Positions 57,265 to 64,000 of a DNA stretch of 64,000 nucleotides are shown piece after piece. The notes below the pieces were generated by a model. The model was not told where the DNA came from. It did not search any database and saw only the letters and a program-made list of their open reading frames with translations. Made by a program: the position numbers and the translations under genes. The first letter of the stretch is position 1. Each line of letters opens with the position of its first letter. The stretch is from the NCBI GenBank assembly GCA_040500365.1, contig CP148031.1, positions 2,976,001 through 3,040,000 of the forward strand. Reading direction: 5' to 3'. The stretch comes from Dehalobacter alkaniphilus (lineage in GTDB: Bacteria; Bacillota; Desulfitobacteriia; Desulfitobacteriales; Syntrophobotulaceae).

Positions 57265-58992
57265 ATGCTGAAATTATACCGTTATTTAAAACCTTTTAGA
57301 CATCTGGTTTACGGCGTATTGATCCTCGTTTTTTTCCAAACGCTCGGTGATCTGTATCTGCCTACGCTGATGTCAGATATCATCAATGACGGCGTCATGA
57401 ATGGTGATACGCAGAGGATTTTGCATATAGGAGGAGTTATGCTTCTGGTCGCCGGAGTAGCCGCTGTATTTTCCATCCTGGCCAGCTTTTTATCCGCCAA
57501 GGCTGCCGTAGGGTTAGGAACCGTTTTGCGGAGCAAAATTTTTGGGAGAATCGAAAGTTTTTCTTTACATGAATTTGATAAAATCGGTACCGCGACGCTC
57601 ATTACCCGGACGACAAATGACATCAACCAAGTCCAGACGGTTACCATCATGATTATGCGCATGATGATCAGCGCCCCGATCATGGCGATCGGCGGAATCA
57701 TCCTGGCTTACCGGGAAGATAAGGCCCTTACTTGGGTACTAGCTGTCGCCATACCGGTTCTGGCAATTGTCATTGTGATGATTGCTTCCAAAATGATACC
57801 GCTGTTTCGATTAGTCCAGGTAAAAATTGACAGGATCAACCTGGTACTCAGGGAAAAACTTACCGGCGTCCGGGTCATCCGCGCCTTTAATACGATTGAA
57901 CATGAAAAAAAGCGTTTTGATGCCGCCAACGTCGATCTCACAGACAACTACATTAAAGTAAATAAAATCATGGCATTTATGATGCCAACGATTATGCTGA
58001 TTATGAACTTAACTTCACTGGCAATCCTTTGGTTTGGAGGCATCCGGATCAGTATCGGCGATATGGACCTGGGAGCCCTTTCCGCATTTACGCAGTATGC
58101 GATGCAGATTATGATGTCCATGTTGATGCTGGCCATGATGTTCATTATGGTTCCCCGGTCTCAGGCTGCAGCTGTCAGAATCAATGAAGTCCTGGAAACC
58201 GTACCTGAGATTGAAGATACCAAGGACCTGAAGGATACTTTCACCGGTAAAGGCTATGTGGAATTCAAGGATGTCACCTTTAGTTACCACGGCGCAGAAG
58301 AACCCGCTATTCGGGATATATCTTTCGCCGCCCGGCCTGGTGAAATCACAGCGATCATTGGCAGCACCGGTTCAGGGAAATCAACGCTTATCAACCTAAT
58401 ACCAAGGTTTTATGATGTCGACAGCGGCTCCGTCCTGATCGACGGTGTGGATGTCCGGGATATATCCCAGGAAAACCTTCGTCAGAAAATTGGTTTTGTG
58501 CCGCAAAAAGCGGTCCTCTTTTCAGGAACGATTGCCGAGAATATCCAGTTTGGCGGTAAACAGGCCACTGAAGAAGAAATTCAACATGCTGCAGAAGTTG
58601 CCCAAGCCGCTGAATTTATCACCAAAATGGACGGTGGGTATGACCATGTCATCGCCCAAGGCGGCACCAATGTTTCCGGCGGTCAGAAACAGCGGTTGGC
58701 TATTGCGCGGGCCTTGGTCCGCAAGCCGGAAATCTATATTTTTGACGATAGTTTTTCTGCCCTGGATTTTAAAACGGATGCGCGTCTGCGGGCAGCGCTG
58801 AAACAGGAGATTGCCGAGGCAACCGTCCTTATTATCGCCCAAAGAGTAGGCACCGTCATGGACGCGGATCGAATCATTGTCCTGGACAATGGTCAAATCG
58901 CAGGCATTGGGACGCATAAGGAACTGTTGAACAGCTGCGAAGTCTATCGTGAAATTGTCTCATCCCAGCTGTCAGAGGAGGAAATCGCATGA
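57265..58992 (+). CDS. ABC exporter half-transporter with degenerate ATP site
   Basis: About 575 residues: six TM helices (to about 310) and an ATPase. Walker A GSTGSGKST and signature VSGGQKQR are normal. The Walker B ends FDDSFSALD (Asp instead of catalytic Glu) and the switch His is Gln (IIAQRVGT). These two changes mark the non-hydrolysing half of heterodimeric exporters such as TM287/288. The ATG at 57265 follows AAAGGA; a TTG two codons earlier is possible. It overlaps the next gene by ATGA. Confidence 0.94.
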   Translation: MLKLYRYLKPFRHLVYGVLILVFFQTLGDLYLPTLMSDIINDGVMNGDTQRILHIGGVMLLVAGVAAVFSILASFLSAKAAVGLGTVLRSKIFGRIESFSLHEFDKIGTATLITRTTNDINQVQTVTIMIMRMMISAPIMAIGGIILAYREDKALTWVLAVAIPVLAIVIVMIASKMIPLFRLVQVKIDRINLVLREKLTGVRVIRAFNTIEHEKKRFDAANVDLTDNYIKVNKIMAFMMPTIMLIMNLTSLAILWFGGIRISIGDMDLGALSAFTQYAMQIMMSMLMLAMMFIMVPRSQAAAVRINEVLETVPEIEDTKDLKDTFTGKGYVEFKDVTFSYHGAEEPAIRDISFAARPGEITAIIGSTGSGKSTLINLIPRFYDVDSGSVLIDGVDVRDISQENLRQKIGFVPQKAVLFSGTIAENIQFGGKQATEEEIQHAAEVAQAAEFITKMDGGYDHVIAQGGTNVSGGQKQRLAIARALVRKPEIYIFDDSFSALDFKTDARLRAALKQEIAEATVLIIAQRVGTVMDADRIIVLDNGQIAGIGTHKELLNSCEVYREIVSSQLSEEEIA

Positions 58993-61406
58993 GCGGCGAA
59001 AATAAAAACCAAAACACGATGCGCAATCGGCAGGGCCGAAGAGGACCAGGGGGACCAGGGGGACCGGGCAGCCACTTTGGTGCTCCCGTAGAAAAAGCTA
59101 AGAATTTCCGCGGAAGTCTGGCAAGGCTCCTTCGGTATTTAAAACCCCATAAAGTCCATTTAATTGTTGTATTGATCTTTGCAATCGCCAGTACATCTTT
59201 TACAATTGCAGCTCCTAAGGTAAGCAGTAAAGCAATCAACAAACTGCAGGATGCTTATATGGCGAGAATGATGCTGCAAAAAATGTCCGAGGCGCAGGAA
59301 AAGGGCGTTGACAGCATTTATACCCAGATGGCCGATGCCCAATTGAAGGCCGTCGACCAGATCAACCAGCAGATGGCGGACGCCGGAACCAGTAAGCAAA
59401 TCAGTCCTGAATCTTTGGATACGATCAAAGCACTGGTTATGCTGCCTGCAATCAATACGCTCCAAGATCCGCAGGAAAAAGCCAATACCGTCATTAAAAT
59501 GCTGGCTCTCTTCAATGCACTGCCAAATATGGGGGGGAACAGCACCGACAACACCACACAGAACGGAACAGTGAAAAAGATTGATGCGGAAAGTATAAGT
59601 ACAATCAAAACCTTCCTGCAATTACCGATGCTGAGTTCGGTGACGAATGCCGAAGAAAAAGCGGATGTTTGCCAAAAGATTATTGATTTAGGGGAAAAGA
59701 TGTCCGCAACCAGCGCGACAGGCTTGGATATGCCGAATACCCAGCAAAATGTCGAGTTTACCGATGATCAAATCAATGGCGCCATTACAGCGATCAGAGA
59801 AACGAACGGTGAATATGATTTTCATTATATCGGCATGATCGCCTTGATCCTGATCGGCATGTATCTCATCAGCGCCTTGTTCAGCCTGATCATGGGTCTT
59901 GTGATGTCAGGCGTTTCCCAGCGTACAGTCCGGGATCTACGCCGGGTAGTAGATAACAAGCTGGCCAAATTGCCCTTAAAATATTACGATATGCACCCTT
60001 ATGGCGATATCTTAAGCCGCGTGACCAACGATATCGATACCATTGCCACTACCCTACAGCAAAGCTTAACCCAAATCATTACCTCCGTGATAACAATCAT
60101 AGGTTATATTATCATGATGCTCACAATCAGTCCGGTTCTCACCCTGATTATTATCGCCTCATTGCCGCTGTATATGCTGTCCACCACAATGATCGCCAAG
60201 AAATCCCAAAAATACTTTGCCGTCCAGCAAAAAGAGCTGGGGGACCTCAGCAGCCATGTCGAAGAGATGTACACCGGGCATAAGATCGTTAAGGCTTTTG
60301 GCCATGAAAAGGATGCCATCGAAAAATTTGAATCCATCAATAACCGGCTTTATGGCGCAGGTTGGAAAGCCCAGTTCGTTTCCGGGATTATGTTCCCGCT
60401 GATGAACTTTATTAGTAATCTCAGTTATGTCGGCATCAGCATTGTCGGGGGCATCTGGATCACGCGCAATCTGTTAGGATTAGGTGATATCCTGGCCTTT
60501 ATCCAATATTCACGGTCATTTACGATGCCGATCATCCAAACTGCCAATATCGCCAACGTTATCCAGTCTACTATTGCCTGCGCTGAACGCGTCTTTGAAG
60601 TTCTAGACGAACAGGAAGAAATTCCTGACAGTCCTGAAGCTGTGATTCTGGATATGCCCAAAGGAAATATCCGCATCGACCATGTCAGCTTCCGCTATAC
60701 AGAAGATGTCCCGCTGATTGAAGATATGAACCTTGAAGTGAGGCAGGGAGATACCATCGCCATCGTCGGACCAACCGGTGCAGGTAAAACTACTCTGGTC
60801 AACCTCCTGATGCGGTTTTACGAGATCAGCTCGGGCAAAATCAGTATTGACGGTGTGGACATCAAGGATATGCCGCGCAGCGAGCTGCGTAAACTCTTTG
60901 GGATGGTCCTTCAGGATACTTGGCTGTTTAACGGCAGCATTAAAGATAATATCACCTACTCCAAAGAAGGCGCGACGATGGAACAAATCGTCCGCGCGGC
61001 CAAAGCAGCCCATGCCGACCATTTTATCCGGACACTTCCTGATGGCTATGATACGATTCTGAATGAGGAAGCGACCAATATCTCGCAGGGACAGAAGCAG
61101 CTGCTCACTATCGCCCGGGCTATTTTGGCCGATCCGGCAATATTGATTCTCGATGAAGCAACCAGCAGCGTGGACACCCGGACTGAAGTATTGATCCAGA
61201 AAGCAATGAAGAACCTGATGAAAGGCCGAACGAATTTTGTAATTGCGCACAGGCTTTCCACCATACGCGATGCTGAACTTATTCTGGTCATGAATAACGG
61301 CAGTATCATTGAAACAGGCAATCACAAAGAACTGCTGGCTAAAGGCGGATTCTACGCCGAATTATATAACAGCCAGTTCTCAGAAGACACGGATATTGCG
61401 GGATAA
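58989..61406 (+). CDS. ABC exporter half-transporter with a large extracytoplasmic insertion
   Basis: An 805-residue protein, about 200 longer than usual. A Gly/Pro-rich head (RRGPGGPGGPG) precedes TM1 (about 57-75). An insertion of about 190 residues (about 90-278) then comes before TM2, predicted outside the membrane. It contains two related helical repeats (138-179 and 197-238, both starting I-x-x-E-S-x-x-T-I-K). The ATPase has GPTGAGKTT, ISQGQKQ, LILDEATSSVD and IAHRLST, all catalytic residues present. It pairs with the preceding subunit. The substrate is unknown. Confidence 0.93.
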   Translation: MSGENKNQNTMRNRQGRRGPGGPGGPGSHFGAPVEKAKNFRGSLARLLRYLKPHKVHLIVVLIFAIASTSFTIAAPKVSSKAINKLQDAYMARMMLQKMSEAQEKGVDSIYTQMADAQLKAVDQINQQMADAGTSKQISPESLDTIKALVMLPAINTLQDPQEKANTVIKMLALFNALPNMGGNSTDNTTQNGTVKKIDAESISTIKTFLQLPMLSSVTNAEEKADVCQKIIDLGEKMSATSATGLDMPNTQQNVEFTDDQINGAITAIRETNGEYDFHYIGMIALILIGMYLISALFSLIMGLVMSGVSQRTVRDLRRVVDNKLAKLPLKYYDMHPYGDILSRVTNDIDTIATTLQQSLTQIITSVITIIGYIIMMLTISPVLTLIIIASLPLYMLSTTMIAKKSQKYFAVQQKELGDLSSHVEEMYTGHKIVKAFGHEKDAIEKFESINNRLYGAGWKAQFVSGIMFPLMNFISNLSYVGISIVGGIWITRNLLGLGDILAFIQYSRSFTMPIIQTANIANVIQSTIACAERVFEVLDEQEEIPDSPEAVILDMPKGNIRIDHVSFRYTEDVPLIEDMNLEVRQGDTIAIVGPTGAGKTTLVNLLMRFYEISSGKISIDGVDIKDMPRSELRKLFGMVLQDTWLFNGSIKDNITYSKEGATMEQIVRAAKAAHADHFIRTLPDGYDTILNEEATNISQGQKQLLTIARAILADPAILILDEATSSVDTRTEVLIQKAMKNLMKGRTNFVIAHRLSTIRDAELILVMNNGSIIETGNHKELLAKGGFYAELYNSQFSEDTDIAG

Positions 61407-61412
61407 CGCATC

Positions 61413-61688
61413 CTAGTGGTCTGAAGTCCCCAATTCGTAATCTTTCAGGGAGATGGTTTCAAAGAAGAATTTTTGGATTTTTTCGAGATTGCATTCCGTA
61501 GAAAACCTGATTCTTAACCCTTCTTCCTTGATGATTTCTGCACTCTGGTGATTGCTGCCGATATCTTTCGGATAAAACTCAATGATGTTTGCGATCTTTT
61601 TCAAGCTGGAAATCACGGCTAAAGCTTTACAATCCTGTGTCTTACTTCCCTCTTCAAAATAGATGACGACATCATGAACGCAGCTCAT
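61413..61688 (-). CDS. Small protein resembling a CheA P2-type domain
   Basis: A 91-residue alpha/beta protein: VVIYFEEGSKTQDCKALAVI, then IIEFYPKDIGSN, a central LRIRFST strand and the end FFFETISLKDYEL. The strand-helix order and the opening E-E-G-x-x-x-x-x-x-A-L-x-x-x-x-x-L resemble the CheY-binding P2 domain of CheA, here standing alone with no chemotaxis gene nearby. The resemblance is by eye and weak. It converges with the ABC exporter, 6 bp apart. Confidence 0.55.
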   Translation of the reverse strand: MSCVHDVVIYFEEGSKTQDCKALAVISSLKKIANIIEFYPKDIGSNHQSAEIIKEEGLRIRFSTECNLEKIQKFFFETISLKDYELGTSDH

Positions 61689-61773
61689 TTAGAACTTCTC
61701 CCGCCTTTCCTTGTAACTCGCTTCTGTCAATAGCATACCACGTCATTTCGTCTTGGCGGACAATTTGCCGCAG

Positions 61774-61812
61774 AATGTAAAAAAACAACCTGAATGGTTG
61801 TTTTTTTACATT
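61774..61812. terminator. Bidirectional terminator after the HDOD regulator gene
   Basis: AATGTAAAAAAACAACC and its exact complement (17 bp) enclose TGAAT. The regulator stop codon lies in the right arm. Confidence 0.9.
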
Positions 61813-62999
61813 GGATGGCGAATTCCGGCTTCGTCCAAAAAACGATCAGGATCATCTTTGTTAATACCCAGGAAATCAAGCACCTGCAAATCGACGTTTA
61901 CAGACTCCGGCTTATAGATGCTTTTCCAGGAATAGATATCAGCAAGATGCACCAAGGCAACCATTTCCTTGTCGATGACCCTTTCATCAAGCGGACAGTG
62001 GTGAAATAGTGCAGACTCCACGATCGAGTACGGAAGCTCCCACCAATCCAGCAGATGACCGCCAATCTCCCCATGAGATATATCCGTAAATTCTATTTGT
62101 TCATAATAGTGGAATAAATCCCGGTTACCCACGTTCTTCTCAACTGCCCGCATATATTCATACCAGAAATTATTCAGCAGAACCACTTTGCCGACATCAT
62201 GCAGCAATCCGGCCATTGAACTGGATTCAGGCATTTTCTTATGATGAATCTTCTGGTAAAAAACATTCAGGATGGTATTGGTCGTTACGGCATGGAGCCA
62301 AAGCATCGCGATATCTCTATGGTAACGTGCATTCTTTTCCCCTTTGGTTTCCTGATGCAGACAGGCACTCAAAACAATATTTTTGACATCCGTCAGTCCC
62401 AAATAATTAATAGCCTGGATGATCGAACCTGTTTTTACTCCTAAGTGGGAAGAGTTTGCCACCTGTAATACTTTTGCCGTTATGGAAGGATCACTTTCAA
62501 TCGTTTTGGCAATTTCCTTCATGCCCGCATCCTGTTCGATCAGAAAATTAAATTTATTGAAGACATTCTGAGGCGATGGTAGAAATTCAATTTTATTGAT
62601 CACTTCCAGCAGATTTCGGTTCTTCAAGATCTTTTCCACTTCGAAAATTTGTTCGATGGTCCTAAGCAGATCCTTGTTTTGCCATGGCTTAAACAGATAA
62701 TGTTTGGCCAGACAACTTTGCTGTATTTTCAGAAGCATGTTTTTATCGACATGCCCGCTAAGAACTAATCTGATCGTAGACGGATATTTTTCTTTGACTT
62801 GTGTTAAAAGTTGAAAGCCGTCCATACCCTGCATTTTGACATCTGTTACAAGAAGATCAATTTTCTTCCTTTGAAGAATCTCCAGAGCCTCTTCACCGCT
62901 TCCCGCAGTAAGAACTTCGTAGCCGCTGCCAAAAAAAGCCCTGTTCAGCGCCCGCAGAATTGCGTTTTCATCATCTACAAACAAAATCGCTTCATTCAT
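61806..62999 (-). CDS. Response regulator with HDOD domain
   Basis: About 397 residues. Receiver (Asp in LLVTDVKMQGMDG, Lys in YLFKPW) and a linker lead to an HDOD domain (about 140-340) with INKIEFLPSPQNVFNKF, LLHDVGKV and ISHGEIGGHLLDWWELP. HDOD proteins are signalling scaffolds related to HD phosphohydrolases. One HD pair (LLHDVGK) is retained here. The ATG overlaps the kinase stop (ATGAATGA). The receiver is of the type often found with REC-HD-GYP proteins. Confidence 0.92.
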   Translation of the reverse strand: MNEAILFVDDENAILRALNRAFFGSGYEVLTAGSGEEALEILQRKKIDLLVTDVKMQGMDGFQLLTQVKEKYPSTIRLVLSGHVDKNMLLKIQQSCLAKHYLFKPWQNKDLLRTIEQIFEVEKILKNRNLLEVINKIEFLPSPQNVFNKFNFLIEQDAGMKEIAKTIESDPSITAKVLQVANSSHLGVKTGSIIQAINYLGLTDVKNIVLSACLHQETKGEKNARYHRDIAMLWLHAVTTNTILNVFYQKIHHKKMPESSSMAGLLHDVGKVVLLNNFWYEYMRAVEKNVGNRDLFHYYEQIEFTDISHGEIGGHLLDWWELPYSIVESALFHHCPLDERVIDKEMVALVHLADIYSWKSIYKPESVNVDLQVLDFLGINKDDPDRFLDEAGIRHPM

Positions 63000-64000
63000 T
63001 TTCTTCACCTGCTTCCGCTTCCGGCTGCTGCCTGACAGGCAGCAGGATCATAAACCTCGTACTTACGCCCGGCGTGCTTTGAACGGAAATCTTCCCCCCG
63101 TGCGTATTAACAACAATATCGTAGGTAATACTGAGCCCAAGGCCTGTACCCTGCCCAACAGGTTTTGTCGTAAAAAATGGATTAAAAATCTCTTTCAGGT
63201 TTTCCTTATTGATCCCTGTCCCATTGTCTTCGATCTGACACCGTACAAAATTACCCGCGACTTCTGTACTAACCATGATAGAGCCAAGTGTCTTCGGTTC
63301 TTTTGTTTTTATGGCGTAGACTGCATTCAGGATGATGTTTAAGAGCACCTGATTGATTTGATTGCCCTTCGCCTGGATCAAAGGAAGCTCCCCAAACAGT
63401 TCAATTACCCTGGCATAGTGCTTAATCTCATTTCTGGCCACCAAAAGCGTATTCTTCAGGCCATTATTCAGATCATAATCTTCAAACTCGTTGCCTTGAT
63501 CCGCTCTGGAAAAGGTTTTAAGTCCGGTTACAATTTCACTGATCCGTTTAAGGCCATCCTCAATATCAAAAAACAAATCTTCCAGGTCTGTTGAGATATA
63601 CTTCAGGTTGTTGGTTTCTTCAAGCTTTCTCAAGTTCTCTATCTGCGGGGCAAGCAAATCCTTCTCGCTTGGGTGCAGCTGCTCCAAAAAGCTGTGATAC
63701 GCGCTGATCATATTCGTATACTGATTGAAATAAAGACGAGAGGTCTCAAAGTTACTGGAAATATAACCAAGCGGATTATTGATTTCATGAGCAACCCCGG
63801 CAGCCAGCTGTCCAATCGCAGCAAGCTTCTCTTGTTGGACAAGCTGTTCTTGCGTTCTCTTTAAACGGCTGATCGTTGTTTTCAATTCTTCATCTGAGGC
63901 AACGTTTTGTTTAAACAATCCGGTAATTTTTTCATTCTGGCGGATTGCTTCCTGAAGCTGTTTTTCCAGCCTGCGGTAACGGCCGATACTGACATTATTT
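62992..64000 (-). CDS. Soluble sensor histidine kinase, N-terminus beyond window
   Basis: The frame remains open to position 64000, reading ...GRYRRLEKQLQEAIRQNEKI before the first Met (63918), so at least the start is missing. A coiled coil is followed by HisKA with AAGVAHEINNPLGYISSN (phospho-acceptor His) and HATPase with NIILNAVYAIK, DNGTGIN and GTGLGLSITYD. The visible part has no TM segment. It is coupled to the HDOD regulator by overlapping stop and start codons. Confidence 0.9.
   Translation of the reverse strand, partial: NNVSIGRYRRLEKQLQEAIRQNEKITGLFKQNVASDEELKTTISRLKRTQEQLVQQEKLAAIGQLAAGVAHEINNPLGYISSNFETSRLYFNQYTNMISAYHSFLEQLHPSEKDLLAPQIENLRKLEETNNLKYISTDLEDLFFDIEDGLKRISEIVTGLKTFSRADQGNEFEDYDLNNGLKNTLLVARNEIKHYARVIELFGELPLIQAKGNQINQVLLNIILNAVYAIKTKEPKTLGSIMVSTEVAGNFVRCQIEDNGTGINKENLKEIFNPFFTTKPVGQGTGLGLSITYDIVVNTHGGKISVQSTPGVSTRFMILLPVRQQPEAEAGEENE

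Noticed and set aside
1..64000. tRNA, rRNA, CRISPR arrays, insertion sequences or prophage genes
   Set aside because: Looked for by eye on both strands; nothing supportable was found. Short tRNA-like folds could be missed without a covariance search.

Overview
The window looks like chromosomal DNA of a strictly anaerobic, endospore-forming Firmicute, most likely of the Desulfitobacterium/Dehalobacter/Desulfosporosinus type (Peptococcaceae). This assignment is inferred from gene content only. Supporting genes are a homodimeric pyruvate:ferredoxin oxidoreductase, a B12-dependent ribonucleotide reductase, rubredoxin, a Crp/Fnr regulator, ECF-type cobalt/nickel uptake, molybdate uptake, and sporulation or germination genes (sleB-ypeB, two YjcZ-type miniproteins, DUF1540 and DUF3787-like proteins). 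No tRNA, rRNA, CRISPR array, insertion sequence or prophage gene was seen. Both window edges cut a gene: fabD on the left and a histidine kinase on the right.

Layout. 1-3.5 kb: type II fatty-acid operon fabT-fabH-acp-fabK-fabD, with a FabT-type operator in the fabT promoter. 3.6-9.3 kb: LysM protein, odd channel-like membrane protein, thioesterase, PAS histidine kinase with an HD-GYP regulator, and small cysteine-rich proteins. 9.4-16 kb: nrdJ, two 56-residue proteins, and pyruvate:ferredoxin oxidoreductase. 16.2-19.5 kb: two-component system plus a lipoprotein and a secreted coiled-coil protein. 19.6-24.2 kb: rubredoxin, GntR regulator, sleB-ypeB, Crp/Fnr regulator. 24.2-28 kb: manganese riboswitch with a TerC exporter, an orphan amino-acid-type binding protein, and a DEAD-box helicase. 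28-31.8 kb: modABC divergent from an HTH/molybdate-binding-like regulator. 31.9-39.9 kb: DegV, a second two-component system with a lipoprotein, a diguanylate cyclase, an aminotransferase, HtrA. 40-42.8 kb: CbiMN-Q-O transporter. 43-44.2 kb: a 33-codon small ORF and a GT2-GtrA glycosyltransferase. 44.3-52.9 kb: the NRPS signalling operon. 53-64 kb: YjcZ proteins, a third two-component system, DUF4342, MarR with a heterodimeric ABC exporter, and an HDOD regulator with its kinase.

The most interesting part is 44326-52874, four tightly packed genes on the minus strand: Sfp-type phosphopantetheinyl transferase, a single-module NRPS (condensation, adenylation, carrier, thioester reductase), a six-TM sensor kinase with an extracytoplasmic loop, and a response regulator (REC, DUF3369-like, HD-GYP). 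The NRPS stop codon overlaps the kinase start and the kinase stop overlaps the regulator start. The adenylation pocket reads D-I-L-Q-M-G-M-V-W-K, close to the glycine code. The reductase would release the product as an aldehyde or alcohol. My inference is a self-contained circuit in which an N-acyl-glycinal-type molecule is made, sensed by the coupled kinase, and converted into a cyclic-di-nucleotide output. A weak promoter with a palindrome over the expected transcription start precedes the operon.

Two HD-GYP regulators, one GGDEF enzyme with an intact inhibitory RxxD site, one HDOD regulator and three OmpR-type two-component systems make this a regulation-dense stretch. Several reading-frame starts were moved from the longest ORF to sites with good Shine-Dalgarno sequences. 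For fabT this changes the interpretation, because the longer frame would bury the operator and promoter in coding sequence.
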